Source: Staphylococcus felis
GTDB lineage: Bacteria; Bacillota; Bacilli; Staphylococcales; Staphylococcaceae
Direction: 5' to 3'
Length of the DNA stretch: 64,000 nt
Assembly: GCF_003012915.1 (NCBI RefSeq)
Contig: NZ_CP027770.1
Location: 620,001 to 684,000, forward strand
Below the pieces are notes generated by a model. The model was not told the DNA's origin. It saw only the letters and a program-made list of their open reading frames with translations, and ran no database searches. Position 1 is the stretch's first letter; each line of letters begins with the position of its first letter. Positions 1 to 9,944 of the stretch are shown piece by piece. The translations under genes were made by a program, and so were the position numbers.

Positions 1-18
1 GGGGGAGGGGACGTGACA

Positions 19-984
19 ATGACTAATTATATTGTAGACACTTTGCATTTAGGACCATTTGAAACAGAATCTGGTGAGCGAATTGATGATTTGTTATTAC
101 GATACGAATACGTCGGTTATCAGGGACAACCATTAGTATTAGTGTGTCACGCACTAACAGGTAACCATCTTACATATGGAACAAAAGAGCATCCTGGATG
201 GTGGCGTGAAATTATAGATGGAGGATATATGCCGCTTCATGATTATCAGTTTTTGACATTTAACGTTATTGGCAGCCCATTTGGATCGAGTTCATGTGTT
301 ACAGATGAGCATTTTCCAAAAAGAATTACGATGAGAGATATTGTCAAAGCAATTGAGATGGGCATAGAAGCATTAGGATTTGAAAAGATTGATGTTTTGA
401 TAGGGGCATCGTTAGGTGGGATGCAGGCTTTAGAGTTGCTTTACAATCAAAAGTTTGAAGTTAAAAAAGCAGCCATACTCGCATCAACCGCTAAGACGTC
501 ATCCTATAGCCGCGCCTTTAATGAAATCGCACGACAAGCAATTTATCTCGGCGGTGAGGAAGGATTGAGCATTGCGCGGCAACTTGGATTTTTAACATAT
601 CGTTCATCTAAAAGTTATGATGCACGATTCACACCAGATGAAGTAGTATCTTATCAAAAGTATCAAGGTGACAAATTCAAACGTGATTTTGATCTAGAGT
701 GTTATTTGACATTATTAGGAGTGCTTGATAGTCACGATATATATCGTGGTCGAGATGATGTTGAGGCAATATTCCAATCATTAGATACTAAAGTATTAAC
801 CATTGGATTTAAAGATGATTTACTCTATCCGGATGATCAAATAGTTGCTTTAGGTGAGTCGTTTCAATACCATAGACATTTCTTTGTGACGGATAATGTC
901 GGACATGATGGATTTTTATTAAACTTTAATGACTGGGCCCCTTACTTATATCATTTCTTAAAAGTTTCACGATTCCGTCGTTAA
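19..984 (+). CDS. metX: MetX-family alpha/beta-hydrolase acyltransferase (homoserine O-acetyltransferase-like)
   Basis: Cytosolic alpha/beta hydrolase related to homoserine O-acetyltransferases, which acetylate homoserine in methionine synthesis. Seen: an early hydrolase strand with the sequence LVLVCHALTGN near residue 45, a nucleophile elbow GASLGGMQAL near residue 132 with Ser, and a C-terminal His in the sequence DNVGHDGFLL that fits the catalytic triad. About 321 residues, slightly shorter than classical MetX (350-380). I chose ATG at 19 rather than the in-frame GTG at 13 because the purine-rich ribosome site at 4-10 is at normal distance only from the ATG. It stands upstream of a yybS-like gene, as in other staphylococci. 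The exact acyl substrate cannot be told from sequence. Confidence 0.8.
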   Translation: MTNYIVDTLHLGPFETESGERIDDLLLRYEYVGYQGQPLVLVCHALTGNHLTYGTKEHPGWWREIIDGGYMPLHDYQFLTFNVIGSPFGSSSCVTDEHFPKRITMRDIVKAIEMGIEALGFEKIDVLIGASLGGMQALELLYNQKFEVKKAAILASTAKTSSYSRAFNEIARQAIYLGGEEGLSIARQLGFLTYRSSKSYDARFTPDEVVSYQKYQGDKFKRDFDLECYLTLLGVLDSHDIYRGRDDVEAIFQSLDTKVLTIGFKDDLLYPDDQIVALGESFQYHRHFFVTDNVGHDGFLLNFNDWAPYLYHFLKVSRFRR

Positions 985-1221
985 ACTTAGACTTGATTGT
1001 TACAATTTTGTTATAATCTTATATATGCAAAAATATCGTTAACAAAATAAAAGGGTGTATTTATCAGTTTCATAGTTATTGTCTGTGAGTGTTCTTGAAT
1101 TTTGATGATTATGCAGTGCCATGAGTTTTGTAGCGATGATTTTGAGAGTTTTGTAATAGCTAAGAGGCAATTGTATTCATATTACAAATCTTGTAAAATA
1201 TAAATTATATCATAAATTAGT

Positions 1222-2148
1222 TTGGATGTGGCGTCATTGTTTTCACAAATCAAGCCTAAAGCAACTTTACTAGGCACTTTAGCATTAGCAGTTGTTGCTT
1301 TAGCAATGTATTTTGTGCCATTATTAGGAATTATTATTGCGTTTTTTGCAACAATACCGGGCGTTGTCTTATGGTATCGTGCTGTTCAATCATTTGGATT
1401 AGCAGCTCTGATTACTATTATTATTGCTACACTAACAGGCAGTATTTTCATCATGACATACATGATTATTCTTTTGAGTGTCAGTGCAGTAATCGGTTAT
1501 CTCTTGCAAAAACGTGCCTCTAAAGAGCGTATTTTATATATGGCAACATTCGTAGCAAGTATTTTAACACTTGTTGCAATGATGATTTTACAAAGTATTC
1601 AAAAACTCCCATATGCAAATGAACTGTTAAAGCCTTATCAAAGTGCAGTAGATCAAACAATTCAAATGCAAAATTTAGATACACAATCTCAAGAGGTGTT
1701 AAATGCATCTGTTGAACAACTTGCTGTTCAAATGCCTGGACTTATCGTGATAACTATTGCGTTGTTTTTGATTATTTCATTAATCATTATATGCCCTATT
1801 TTACGTAAGTTTAAGGTAGCAACACCTGTTTTTAGACCTCTGTATTTATGGCAAGTGAGACGTTCTGCATTTGCTATATATGCGATTGCATTACTTTTTG
1901 GGATTTTAACAGAGCCTGGTACTACAGAACATAGTATCAGTTTGAATTTCCAAATTGTATTAGGCTTTTTGATGGTTATCCAAGGTTTGAGTCTGATTCA
2001 TTATGTGAGTGCATCGAAGCGTATGCCAAAAGCAGTGTCGATTATCTTTATTATTGTAGGGATTATATTCTACCCATTAACACGTTTAATAGGTTTATTA
2101 GATTTAGGGCTCAACTTGAAGCGTATGATCAAAAATAATAAGAGGTGA
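1222..2148 (+). CDS. YybS-like (DUF2232) multi-pass membrane protein
   Basis: Integral membrane protein with about eight hydrophobic segments and almost no soluble domain. It resembles the YybS/DUF2232 family, which commonly precedes gdpP in Firmicutes and has no agreed function. It ends 4 nt before gdpP, so the two are probably one operon with rplI. The start is uncertain: TTG at 1222, GTG at 1228 and TTG at 1237 are all in frame and none has a good ribosome site. The 985-1221 gap upstream contains AT-rich, promoter-like sequence (TATAAT at 1012-1017), but I could not match a well-spaced -35 to it. Confidence 0.75.
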   Translation: MDVASLFSQIKPKATLLGTLALAVVALAMYFVPLLGIIIAFFATIPGVVLWYRAVQSFGLAALITIIIATLTGSIFIMTYMIILLSVSAVIGYLLQKRASKERILYMATFVASILTLVAMMILQSIQKLPYANELLKPYQSAVDQTIQMQNLDTQSQEVLNASVEQLAVQMPGLIVITIALFLIISLIIICPILRKFKVATPVFRPLYLWQVRRSAFAIYAIALLFGILTEPGTTEHSISLNFQIVLGFLMVIQGLSLIHYVSASKRMPKAVSIIFIIVGIIFYPLTRLIGLLDLGLNLKRMIKNNKR

Positions 2149-2152
2149 CAAA

Positions 2153-4120
2153 ATGAATCGTCATTCTATGAAAAAAACATTAGCGCTACCTTTTATCGTG
2201 ATGGCTCTAGTAGCAGTGAGTATTGTCGGCATAGCTTTTTTCTTTAATCAATTATTTGCTTTCATATCAGCGATTACGTTATTCATTATGTTAATTATTA
2301 GCATTTTTATATTGCGAAGTGTATTTCATCGATTTGAGTATTACTTAGATGATTTAAGTGGCAAAATTTCAGCAGGTACTGATAGAGCTGTTAAAAAGAT
2401 GCCAATTGGACTTATTATTTTAGATGAAAATGATCAGATTGATTGGGTTAACCAGTTTATGTCGGATCGTATTGAGCGAAATGTGATTTCTGATCCGATT
2501 AATGAGGTTTATCCTAATATATTAAAGCAACTGGATAAAGCAAGAGAAATTGAGATAGAAGACGGGGCTTACATCTATCGCGTGAAATATTCAAAAGATG
2601 AAAAAATCTTATATTTCACCGATATTACCGAAGAAGCAGAGATTCAAAAAGCGTATGATGATCAACAACCCATTATTGCGACATTATTTTTAGATAACTA
2701 CGATGAAATTACACAAAATATGAATGATACACAACGTTCAGAGATAAATACGATGGTGACACGTGTAATCAGTCGATGGGCTCAAGAATACAATGTTTAT
2801 TTTAAGCGTTACAGCTCTGATCAATTTGTTGCTTACTTAAATCGACGTATATTAGAAGAACTTGAAGAATCAAAGTTTGACATTTTAAGTCAGCTTCGAG
2901 AAAAAAGTGTAGGTTATCGGGCGCAATTAACATTGAGTATCGGTATTGGAGAAGGTTCAGAAAACTTAATTGATCTTGGGGAGTTGTCACAGTCAGGGCT
3001 TGATTTAGCTTTAGGGCGTGGTGGTGACCAAGTTGCCATTAAGAATATAAATGGGAATGTGCGTTTTTATGGTGGTAAGACTGACCCGATGGAAAAACGG
3101 ACACGTGTCAGAGCTCGTGTTATTTCACATGCTTTAAAAGATATTCTACTTGAAGGTGACCGTGTTATTGTCATGGGGCATACTCGACCAGATTTAGATG
3201 CAATCGGAGCAGCAATTGGTGTAACACGTTTTGCAATGATGAATAATTTAGATGCATACATTGTTTTAAATGAATCTGATATTGATCCGACATTACGTCG
3301 TGTCATGGACGAAATCGATCAAAAGCCAGAATTAAAAGAGCGATTCATTACATCTGATGATGCGTGGAATATGATGACTTCTAAAACAACATTAGTCATT
3401 GTAGATACACACAAACCAGAAATGGTAATTGATGAGAATATCCTTAACAAAGCGAACCGAAAAGTCGTGATTGACCACCATAGACGTGGTGAACGCTTTA
3501 TTGCAAACCCATTACTTGTCTATATGGAACCATACGCGAGTTCAACAGCAGAGTTGGTCACTGAACTACTCGAGTATCAGCCTACAGAACAGCGCTTAAC
3601 CCGTTTAGAGTCAACAGTGATGTATGCAGGTATAATTGTTGATACACGAAACTTTACATTACGTACCGGTTCACGTACATTTGATGCAGCGAGTTACTTG
3701 CGAGCACATGGTGCAGATACCATTTTGACACAACATTTCTTAAAAGATGATATCGAAACGTATATTAATCGTTCAGAATTGATTCGCACTGTTGAATTAC
3801 AAGAACATGGTATTGCTATCGCACACGGCTCAGAAGATAAAATTTATCATCCTGTGACGGTTGCACAAGCTGCAGATGAGTTGTTAAGTTTAGATGGAGT
3901 GGAAGCATCCTACGTCATTGCTAAGCGTGAAGACAATTTGATTGGGATTTCAGCGCGTTCATTAGGTGGCTTTAATGTCCAATTAACGATGGAAGCACTT
4001 GGCGGTGGTGGGCATCTTACCAATGCAGCGACACAAATCAAAGATGTCACAGTTGAGAATGCTATCGAACAACTACAACAAGCAATTAAGGAACAACTTG
4101 ATAGGAGTGACGAATCATGA
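2153..4120 (+). CDS. gdpP: Cyclic-di-AMP phosphodiesterase GdpP
   Basis: Membrane enzyme that hydrolyses c-di-AMP to pApA and so affects wall integrity and beta-lactam tolerance. Seen in order: two N-terminal membrane helices (about residues 10-60), a PAS-like region (about 80-150), a degenerate GGDEF region (about 165-305), a DHH domain (about 340-500) with the sequences [11 protein letters not shown] and VIDHH (DHH near residue 440), and a DHHA1 tail with GGGGH near residue 620. At 655 residues it is full length for the family. The stop overlaps the rplI start (ATGA at 4117-4120), so the two are translationally coupled. No lesion is seen, so the gene should be active. Confidence 0.95.
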   Translation: MNRHSMKKTLALPFIVMALVAVSIVGIAFFFNQLFAFISAITLFIMLIISIFILRSVFHRFEYYLDDLSGKISAGTDRAVKKMPIGLIILDENDQIDWVNQFMSDRIERNVISDPINEVYPNILKQLDKAREIEIEDGAYIYRVKYSKDEKILYFTDITEEAEIQKAYDDQQPIIATLFLDNYDEITQNMNDTQRSEINTMVTRVISRWAQEYNVYFKRYSSDQFVAYLNRRILEELEESKFDILSQLREKSVGYRAQLTLSIGIGEGSENLIDLGELSQSGLDLALGRGGDQVAIKNINGNVRFYGGKTDPMEKRTRVRARVISHALKDILLEGDRVIVMGHTRPDLDAIGAAIGVTRFAMMNNLDAYIVLNESDIDPTLRRVMDEIDQKPELKERFITSDDAWNMMTSKTTLVIVDTHKPEMVIDENILNKANRKVVIDHHRRGERFIANPLLVYMEPYASSTAELVTELLEYQPTEQRLTRLESTVMYAGIIVDTRNFTLRTGSRTFDAASYLRAHGADTILTQHFLKDDIETYINRSELIRTVELQEHGIAIAHGSEDKIYHPVTVAQAADELLSLDGVEASYVIAKREDNLIGISARSLGGFNVQLTMEALGGGGHLTNAATQIKDVTVENAIEQLQQAIKEQLDRSDES

Positions 4121-4563
4121 AAGTAATATTCACACAAGATGTCAAAGGGAAAGGTAAAAAAGGAGAAGTAAAAGACGTGCCAGTAGGCTATGCTAAAAAC
4201 TTCCTACTTAAACAAGGCGTTGCAGTTGAAGCAACACCAGGAAACCTTAAACAATTAGAACAAAAAAATAAACGTATCGAAAAAGAAAAGCAACAAGAGC
4301 TTGAAGATGCGAAAGCTTTAAAAGAAAAGTTAAAAGAACTTGAAGTAGAAGTCAAAGCTAAATCAGGTGAAGGTGGAAAGTTATTTGGTTCAGTAAGTAC
4401 TAAACAAATTGCAGAAGCCTTAAATGACCAACATGGTATTAAACTTGATAAACGTAAAATGGACTTACCAAATGGTATTCATGGTTTAGGCTATACGAAT
4501 GTGCCAGTGAAATTGCATAGAGATGTTGAAGGCACAATTCGTGTGCATACTATCGAAAAATAA
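4117..4563 (+). CDS. rplI: 50S ribosomal protein bL9
   Basis: Ribosomal large-subunit protein L9. Seen: the N-terminal signature [19 protein letters not shown], then the sequence GYAKNFLL typical of L9, a long Lys/Glu-rich connecting helix (about residues 45-80) and a C-terminal rRNA-binding domain. 148 residues is the usual length. The start codon overlaps the gdpP stop. A rho-independent terminator follows at 4584-4632, closing the yybS-gdpP-rplI transcript. Confidence 0.97.
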   Translation: MKVIFTQDVKGKGKKGEVKDVPVGYAKNFLLKQGVAVEATPGNLKQLEQKNKRIEKEKQQELEDAKALKEKLKELEVEVKAKSGEGGKLFGSVSTKQIAEALNDQHGIKLDKRKMDLPNGIHGLGYTNVPVKLHRDVEGTIRVHTIEK

Positions 4564-4583
4564 TAAAGACGGATAGTCATATG

Positions 4584-4632
4584 AATGGATGAAGCAGAAA
4601 TCGGTGTTGATTACTGTTTCATCCATTTTTTA
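4584..4632 (+). terminator. Rho-independent terminator after rplI
   Basis: Inverted repeat AATGGATGAAgCAG ... CTGtTTCATCCATT with a loop rich in purines, followed by a run of T. It lies 21 nt after the rplI stop. Confidence 0.8.
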
Positions 4633-4744
4633 GATAAGATACATAAAGATAAAGTCATATTGATATATGAGTGGATTGTGTTAATATGATTAAGCAAAAA
4701 ATGTTAAAATAAAGATAATGTATAACTTTTGAGGAGGTCAGATC

Positions 4745-6145
4745 ATGGACGGTATGTTTGAAAATAATCAAATGCCCCATAGTAATGAAGCGGAACAATC
4801 TGTATTGGGTGCTATTTTTCTAGATCCAGAATTGATGTCATCTACGCAAGAAATCTTGCTACCTGAATCATTTTATCGAGCAGCACACCAACATATTTTC
4901 CGTGCCATGATGAACCTAAATGAAGATGGTAATGATATTGATATTGTAACAGTGTTAGATCGATTGACCCAAGATGGTGTACTAGGGGAGTCTGGAGGGG
5001 CACAGTATCTAGCAGAGATTACTTCAAATGTACCAACGACTCGAAATATTCAATATTACACAGATGTTGTCTTCAAAAATGCGATTAAACGTAAGCTTAT
5101 TCATACCGCTGATAATATTGCACGTGATGGCTATAATAGCGAGCTTGATCTTGATACTATTTTAAATGATGCTGAAAAAAGTATTTTAGAGATTTCATCA
5201 ACGCGTGAAAGTGAAGGTTTTAAAGATATTCGCGACGTACTTGGCCAAGTATATGATAATGCAGAATCATTAGATCAAAATAGCGGTCAAACGCCAGGTA
5301 TTCCAACAGGCTATCGCGATTTAGATCAGATGACAGCAGGCTTTAACCGAAATGACTTGATTATTTTGGCAGCTCGACCTTCTGTAGGTAAGACTGCCTT
5401 CGCGCTTAATATTGCTCAAAAAGTAGCCACGCATGAAGATCACTATACTGTAGGTATCTTCTCATTAGAGATGGGAGCCGATCAGTTAGCTACGCGTATG
5501 ATATGTAGTTCAGGCAATGTAGATTCAAATCGATTACGTACAGGAACAATGACTGAAGAAGACTGGAATCGTTTTACCGTTGCAGTTGGTAAGCTATCAC
5601 GAACTAAAATTTTTATAGATGACACACCAGGTATTCGTATTACAGATATACGTTCTAAATGTCGTCGTCTCAAGCAAGAGCATGGACTCGACATGATTGT
5701 GATAGACTACTTACAGTTAATACAAGGGAGTGGCTCTCGTTTTTCTGATAACCGTCAACAAGAAGTGTCTGAAATTTCTAGAATGCTCAAAGCGATTGCA
5801 CGTGAACTGGAATGTCCGGTTATTGCATTGAGTCAGTTATCACGTGGTGTTGAACAACGTCAAGACAAGCGTCCAATGATGAGTGATATACGTGAATCAG
5901 GATCCATTGAGCAAGATGCGGATATCGTTGCATTCCTATATCGCGATGATTACTACAATCGTGGCGGTGACGAAGATGACGATGAGGATGGTGGTTTTGA
6001 ACCGCAAACGAATGATGAGAATGGCGAAATTGAAATCATCATCGCTAAACAGCGTAACGGTCCAACAGGCACAGTGAAACTCCATTTTATGAAGCAATAT
6101 AATAAATTCACGGATATTGATTATGCTCATGCAGATATGATGTAA
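4745..6145 (+). CDS. dnaB: Replicative DNA helicase DnaB
   Basis: Hexameric replicative helicase that unwinds DNA at the fork (called DnaC in Bacillus subtilis). Seen: N-terminal DnaB domain with the sequence NEAEQSVLGAIFLDPE, a RecA-type ATPase with Walker A ARPSVGKTAFA near residue 210, Walker B DMIVIDYLQLI near residue 318, and a C-terminal KQRNGPTGTV element. An acidic insertion of about 20 residues rich in Asp, Glu and Gly (near 405-425) sits before the last motif. 466 residues is normal. The strong ribosome site GAGGAGGT lies 7-8 nt upstream of ATG. It is an essential gene with its own terminator. Confidence 0.96.
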   Translation: MDGMFENNQMPHSNEAEQSVLGAIFLDPELMSSTQEILLPESFYRAAHQHIFRAMMNLNEDGNDIDIVTVLDRLTQDGVLGESGGAQYLAEITSNVPTTRNIQYYTDVVFKNAIKRKLIHTADNIARDGYNSELDLDTILNDAEKSILEISSTRESEGFKDIRDVLGQVYDNAESLDQNSGQTPGIPTGYRDLDQMTAGFNRNDLIILAARPSVGKTAFALNIAQKVATHEDHYTVGIFSLEMGADQLATRMICSSGNVDSNRLRTGTMTEEDWNRFTVAVGKLSRTKIFIDDTPGIRITDIRSKCRRLKQEHGLDMIVIDYLQLIQGSGSRFSDNRQQEVSEISRMLKAIARELECPVIALSQLSRGVEQRQDKRPMMSDIRESGSIEQDADIVAFLYRDDYYNRGGDEDDDEDGGFEPQTNDENGEIEIIIAKQRNGPTGTVKLHFMKQYNKFTDIDYAHADMM

Positions 6146-6160
6146 AAAATTAATAAGTCT

Positions 6161-6208
6161 AAAAACCGTACATTTTAAAAGTTTTGATTTAAAATGTGCG
6201 GTTTTTAA
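6161..6208 (+). terminator. Rho-independent terminator after dnaB
   Basis: Long stem AAAACCGTACATTTTAAA paired with TTTAAAATGTGCGGTTTTT (one C-A mismatch, poly-T arm). It lies 15 nt after the dnaB stop and could act in both directions. Confidence 0.85.
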
Positions 6209-6431
6209 ATTAGTTTTGATAGCTTTTATATGCTTAAGTATGTTTTTTAAAGGTGTTATAAAATCAATAAAAAGTCTATAAAAGCTGGTGTTATCAGTGT
6301 TAAGACCTATTTTAAAAACTTAAAATATAAAGAATGGGTGATAAATATAATGTTCGTTTTTTTAGTTGCAATCATGTAATGGTACTGGTAAAATACACTT
6401 TGGTTAATTGAGAAAACTTGGAGGTGCTCTT

Positions 6432-7718
6432 ATGTCATCAATCGTAGTTGTTGGGACACAATGGGGAGACGAAGGAAAAGGTAAGATTACAGACTTTTTA
6501 GCAGAACAAGCAGATGTGATTACACGTTTTTCAGGTGGTAATAATGCAGGCCATACTATTAAATTTAACGGTGAAACATATAAGCTACACCTTGTACCAT
6601 CTGGTATTTTTTACAAAGATAAATTAGCAGTCATTGGTAATGGCGTGGTTGTAGATCCAGTTGCATTATTGAAAGAGTTAGATGGATTAAACGAACGTGG
6701 TATTACAACAGATAACTTACGTATTTCTAATCGTGCTCACGTCATTTTACCATATCACCTTAAACAAGATGAATTTGAAGAAGAACGTCGCGGTGAAAAT
6801 AAAATTGGTACAACGAAAAAAGGAATTGGTCCAGCATACGTTGATAAAGCACAAAGAATCGGAATTCGTATTGCGGATTTATTAGACAGAGACGTATTTG
6901 AGCAACGTTTAAAAGAGAATTTAGAATATAAAAATGATTATTTCAAAGGTATGTTTAACCAGCCAGCACCATCGTTTGAAGAAATCTTTGAAACATATTA
7001 TGCAGCAGGTCAACGTTTGGCGCAATATGTGACTGACACAGCGAAAGTATTAGATGATGCATTTGTTGCAGATGAGCGCGTATTATTTGAAGGAGCGCAA
7101 GGTGTAATGCTTGATATTGATCATGGTACATATCCTTTTGTGACATCAAGTAATCCAATCGCAGGTAATGTGACAGTTGGTGCAGGTGTAGGCCCAACTC
7201 ATGTTTCAAAAGTAGTCGGTGTATGTAAAGCTTATACATCTCGCGTGGGTGATGGTCCATTCCCTACAGAACTGTTTGATGAAGATGGTCATCATATCCG
7301 TGAAGTAGGACGAGAGTACGGTACAACAACAGGTCGTCCGCGTCGTGTCGGTTGGTTTGACTCAGTTGTATTACGTCACTCACGTCGCGTAAGTGGTATT
7401 ACTGATTTATCAATCAATTCAATTGACGTTTTAACTGGATTAGAGACTGTGAAAATTTGTACAGCTTATGAGTTAGACGGCAAGGAGATTACAGAGTATC
7501 CTGCCAACTTAAATGATTTAAAACGTTGTAAACCAATTTTCGAAACATTCCCTGGATGGACAGAAGATATTACAAATGTGAAAACAATGGATGAACTGCC
7601 AGATAATGCAAGACGTTATTTAGAACGTATTTCAGAATTATGTAATGTGCATATTTCTATTTTTTCAGTAGGTCCAGACCGTAATCAAACAAACATTGTA
7701 GAAAATTTATGGGTGTAA
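6432..7718 (+). CDS. purA: Adenylosuccinate synthetase
   Basis: Cytosolic enzyme joining IMP and aspartate with GTP, the first step from IMP to AMP. Seen: N-terminal [15 protein letters not shown]-loop, GGNNAGHT, the IMP-site sequence [11 protein letters not shown] near residue 130, [20 protein letters not shown] near 225, and a C-terminal GPDRNQT. 428 residues is full length. ATG at 6432 is chosen because GGAGG lies 8 nt upstream; the open frame extends in front to a TTG, but that would include the ribosome site. The gap 6209-6431 is AT-rich, and no riboswitch or operator is recognised in it. Confidence 0.97.
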   Translation: MSSIVVVGTQWGDEGKGKITDFLAEQADVITRFSGGNNAGHTIKFNGETYKLHLVPSGIFYKDKLAVIGNGVVVDPVALLKELDGLNERGITTDNLRISNRAHVILPYHLKQDEFEEERRGENKIGTTKKGIGPAYVDKAQRIGIRIADLLDRDVFEQRLKENLEYKNDYFKGMFNQPAPSFEEIFETYYAAGQRLAQYVTDTAKVLDDAFVADERVLFEGAQGVMLDIDHGTYPFVTSSNPIAGNVTVGAGVGPTHVSKVVGVCKAYTSRVGDGPFPTELFDEDGHHIREVGREYGTTTGRPRRVGWFDSVVLRHSRRVSGITDLSINSIDVLTGLETVKICTAYELDGKEITEYPANLNDLKRCKPIFETFPGWTEDITNVKTMDELPDNARRYLERISELCNVHISIFSVGPDRNQTNIVENLWV

Positions 7719-7791
7719 TTGATAGATAGGTCAGACTTCTGGTAATAGTTCGGGTAGACTCCCTTCTATATCAAAGTTAATAAATACACAT

Positions 7792-7839
7792 AAAGAGCGG
7801 CGAAACACTTCGAACTAAGGAGTGCTTCGTCGCTCTTTT
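7792..7839 (+). terminator. Rho-independent terminator after purA
   Basis: Stem AAGAGCGGCGAAACACTT paired with AGTGCTTCGTCGCTCTT (a few bulges), then TTTTA. The left end of the first IS200 copy begins directly after its T run. Confidence 0.8.
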
Positions 7840-7924
7840 ATTAATGACTTCAGTCAGTTGAGCACGTAAAACGTGCGAAACAATAAACCACCTGCTATGC
7901 GGGTGGGCAACAAAAGTTATACTA

Positions 7925-7993
7925 AAAAAATCCCTACTTAGCGTTATAATTAAGGTGTTCAAGCCAAATTAATAACGAAAGTAGGGATTTTTT
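7925..7993 (+). promoter_or_regulatory. Hairpin sequestering the tnpA start (IS200 leader)
   Basis: AAAAAATCCCTACTT at 7925-7939 pairs with AAGTAGGGATTTTTT ending at 7993, immediately before the tnpA ATG at 7994; an inner CGTTAT/ATAACG pair extends the stem. In IS200 elements a leader hairpin of this kind hides the ribosome site and limits transposase synthesis. There is no free ribosome site outside the stem. Confidence 0.65.
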
Positions 7994-8452
7994 ATGGCTA
8001 ATAAAGCCAAGAGTTTGGCACATACAAAATGGATGTGTAAATACCACATTGTATTTACTCCAAAGTATAGAAGAAAAATCATATACAATCAATACAGACC
8101 ATCAATTATTGAAATTATAAAGTTATTGTGCAAATACAAAGGTGTGGAGATTATAGAAGGACATATGATGCCAGATCATGTACATCTATTAGTGAGCATC
8201 CCACCCAAAATAAGCGTTTCAAGCTTTATGGGGTATTTAAAAGGTAAAAGCGCTTTGATGATATTTGATAGACATGCAAATTTGAAATACAAATTTGGAA
8301 ATCGTCACTTTTGGGCAGAAGGGTATTATGTAAGTACAGTTGGATTAAATGAAGCCACAATAAAAAAATATATACAGAATCAAGAAAAACACGATAAAGC
8401 GATTGATAAGTTGAGCGTAAGAGAATATGAAGACCCTTTTAAGGGTTATTGA
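7994..8452 (+). CDS. tnpA: IS200/IS605-family transposase TnpA (HUH Y1 transposase)
   Basis: Single-strand HUH transposase that cuts and rejoins the top strand of the IS. Seen: N-terminal YHIVFTPKYRRK, the HUH metal motif in PDHVHLLV near residue 61, and the catalytic tyrosine in the helix IKKYIQNQ near residue 128. 152 residues is the usual length and no lesion is present. It is the only gene of the element. Compared with the copy at 26039-26497 it keeps both His residues and the C-terminus, so this is the plausible source of activity for both copies. Confidence 0.93.
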   Translation: MANKAKSLAHTKWMCKYHIVFTPKYRRKIIYNQYRPSIIEIIKLLCKYKGVEIIEGHMMPDHVHLLVSIPPKISVSSFMGYLKGKSALMIFDRHANLKYKFGNRHFWAEGYYVSTVGLNEATIKKYIQNQEKHDKAIDKLSVREYEDPFKGY

Positions 8453-8679
8453 AGTTAGTCAAAAGCCTCTTTAGAGGCTAGCTAAAGAGACAATGGCATT
8501 TTGGCTTGAGCATGAAATGAAAAAGCCAGCGCCTTTAGACGCTAGCCGGTAAAGCGGGCTTATAGCCCAAGAGCAAACCACCCGTTTTACGGGTGGTCCT
8601 GATTAGTGAACATAGGTTTAATGCTTTATTGTGGTTAGTATGGCTACATCATATCTTTTAAGCTTAAGCCTTGCGAGGT

Positions 8680-8699
8680 ATCATGTAGACATACATGAT
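8680..8699 (-). terminator. Small hairpin after the yitT-like gene
   Basis: Perfect ATCATGTA-GACA-TACATGAT hairpin, 9 nt beyond the stop of the minus-strand gene. There is no clear T run, so the terminator role is uncertain. Confidence 0.35.
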
Positions 8700-8708
8700 G
8701 TGATTGTA

Positions 8709-9602
8709 TTAGTGGATATCACGTTTTTTATGGTTACCCCCACGGACTTCAGAAACGTTACCAATTGATAAAAAGGCACTTTGATCAATATCAGTAACGA
8801 TATCCTTTAACTTTGCTTCTTCAAGACGTGTGATTACGCAAAAAATAACACGTTTTGTTTCACCTGTGTAGGCGCCTTCTCCATGCAAATATGTCACGCC
8901 ACGACCTAATCGTGAATTGATGGCTTCACCAATCTCTTTATAGTTGTCGCTAATAATCCATACAGACTTCGATTCATCAAACCCTAATAAAACAGTATCA
9001 ATCATTTTTGAGGCAATGAAATACGATACAACACTAAATAAAGCACTTTCCCACGTAAAAACAAAACCAGCAACTGTAAAAATAAAAAAGTTAATAATCA
9101 TCACAATTTCACCAACTGAAAATGGTAAGCGTGATTGAACGAGAATAGACAATATTTCAGTGCCGTCTAACGAACCACCGTATCGCAATACCATACCAAC
9201 ACCAATACCTAGAATAGCACCACCAAAAATGGTAACTAAAAATTTTTCATCAATAACAGGTGGAATGGGATGGAGCAATGCTGTTCCAATTGATAAAACA
9301 GTAATAGCATAAAGTGTTGAAATCGCAAAAGTTTTACCAATTTGTTTATAACCGAGAAAGAAAAACGGTAAATTGAGAATAAAGATAAAGATACCTAACT
9401 TCCATCCTAGAAGATGCGATAGGATGATTGAGATTCCGACAATACCGCCATCGAGAAGCTGATTAGGTACTAAAAATAACTCTAATGCAGCCGCCATTAA
9501 CAAAGACCCTAGTGTAATAAAAAAGAAGCGAGATAAAAATTGTTTCATCTTACGAGGCTTTTCAGGCTTATAAGATACATCCGAATTTGCTTGTGATATC
9601 AT
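8709..9602 (-). CDS. YitT-family membrane protein with C-terminal DUF2179 domain
   Basis: Multi-pass membrane protein of the YitT family; its substrate, if it is a transporter, is unknown. Seen: five to six hydrophobic segments between residues about 25 and 195, with the family sequences PNQLLDGGIVGISII and RYGGSLDGTEIL, then a soluble C-terminal DUF2179-like domain (about 215-290) with the sequence GRGVTYLHGEGAYTG. I take ATG at 9602, preceded by AAAGGGGGA. The open frame runs about 70 codons further upstream, but that stretch is the reverse strand of the tRNA-Glu gene and its promoter. About 297 residues, normal for the family. Confidence 0.88.
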   Translation of the reverse strand: MISQANSDVSYKPEKPRKMKQFLSRFFFITLGSLLMAAALELFLVPNQLLDGGIVGISIILSHLLGWKLGIFIFILNLPFFFLGYKQIGKTFAISTLYAITVLSIGTALLHPIPPVIDEKFLVTIFGGAILGIGVGMVLRYGGSLDGTEILSILVQSRLPFSVGEIVMIINFFIFTVAGFVFTWESALFSVVSYFIASKMIDTVLLGFDESKSVWIISDNYKEIGEAINSRLGRGVTYLHGEGAYTGETKRVIFCVITRLEEAKLKDIVTDIDQSAFLSIGNVSEVRGGNHKKRDIH

Positions 9603-9660
9603 ATGTTGTCCCCCTTTAAACTTCCTATGAAAAATTATACAAAAAAAATCGAAAAAAATC

Positions 9661-9689
9661 TTGTCAACGTGATTTGATGATGCTATAAT
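9661..9689 (+). promoter_or_regulatory. Sigma-A promoter of the tRNA-Glu/tRNA-Asp operon
   Basis: TTGTCA (9661-9666), 17-nt spacer, perfect TATAAT (9684-9689); tRNA-Glu starts 19 nt further on. Stable-RNA operons usually have near-consensus promoters like this. Confidence 0.85.
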
Positions 9690-9708
9690 AATTTTTGTGT
9701 TCAAGAGA

Positions 9709-9783
9709 GGCTCCTTGGTCAAGCGGTTAAGACACCGCCCTTTCACGGCGGTAACACGGGTTCGAGTCCCGTAGGAGTCACCA
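9709..9783 (+). tRNA. tRNA-Glu (anticodon TTC)
   Basis: Cloverleaf with acceptor stem GGCTCCT/AGGAGTC, anticodon stem CCGCC/GGCGG around loop CTTTCAC (anticodon TTC) and a T-loop GGTTCGAGTCC. CCA is encoded at 9781-9783. It is the first gene of a two-tRNA transcript. Confidence 0.96.
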
Positions 9784-9792
9784 TTATATTTA

Positions 9793-9866
9793 GGTCCCGT
9801 AGTGGAGCGGTTTAACACGCCTGCCTGTCACGCAGGAGATCGCGGGTTCGATTCCCGTCGGGACCG
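9793..9866 (+). tRNA. tRNA-Asp (anticodon GTC)
   Basis: Acceptor stem GGTCCCG/CGGGACC with discriminator G, anticodon arm CCTGC-CTGTCAC-GCAGG (anticodon GTC) and T-arm GCGGGTTCGATTCCCGT. The 3' CCA is not encoded (CTA follows), unlike the tRNA-Glu just upstream, so it must be added after transcription. Confidence 0.95.
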
Positions 9867-9872
9867 CTACTT

Positions 9873-9912
9873 AAGCGACAAAATCATGTTGAATGATTTT
9901 GTCGCTTTTTTA
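9873..9912 (+). terminator. Rho-independent terminator of the tRNA operon
   Basis: Perfect stem AAGCGACAAAATCAT / ATGATTTTGTCGCTT with a 5-nt loop, then a T run. It starts 7 nt after tRNA-Asp. Confidence 0.92.
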
Positions 9913-9944
9913 TATAAAAAGGGAAGGAATATAAGCCTTAGTAA

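Larger units (their letters stand above)
7841..8605 (+). mobile_element. IS200-type insertion sequence (IS200/IS605 family), copy 1, intact
   Basis: About 765 bp with no terminal inverted repeats, carrying only a tnpA transposase gene, which fits the IS200 group. The limits were set by comparison with the second copy at 25885-26650: identity starts at the sequence TTAATGACTTCAGTCAG and ends at CTGATTA. Both ends contain subterminal hairpins: GAGCACGTAAAACGTGC and CCACCTGC...GCGGGTGG at the left, ACCACCCGTTTTACGGGTGGT at the right. These are the structures recognised in single-strand transposition. It is inserted right behind the purA terminator. Confidence 0.9.

Noticed and set aside
1520..1708. 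Short minus-strand ORF inside the yybS-like gene, and similar short ORFs inside gdpP, dnaB, purA and walK
   Set aside because: Antisense shadows of well-supported genes with no independent signals.
6408..6431. Longer start of purA
   Set aside because: It would place GGAGG inside the gene; the family begins at [12 protein letters not shown].
9603..9818. 70-codon N-terminal extension of the YitT-like protein
   Set aside because: It is the reverse strand of the tRNA-Glu gene and its promoter; a good ribosome site lies at the internal ATG (9602).
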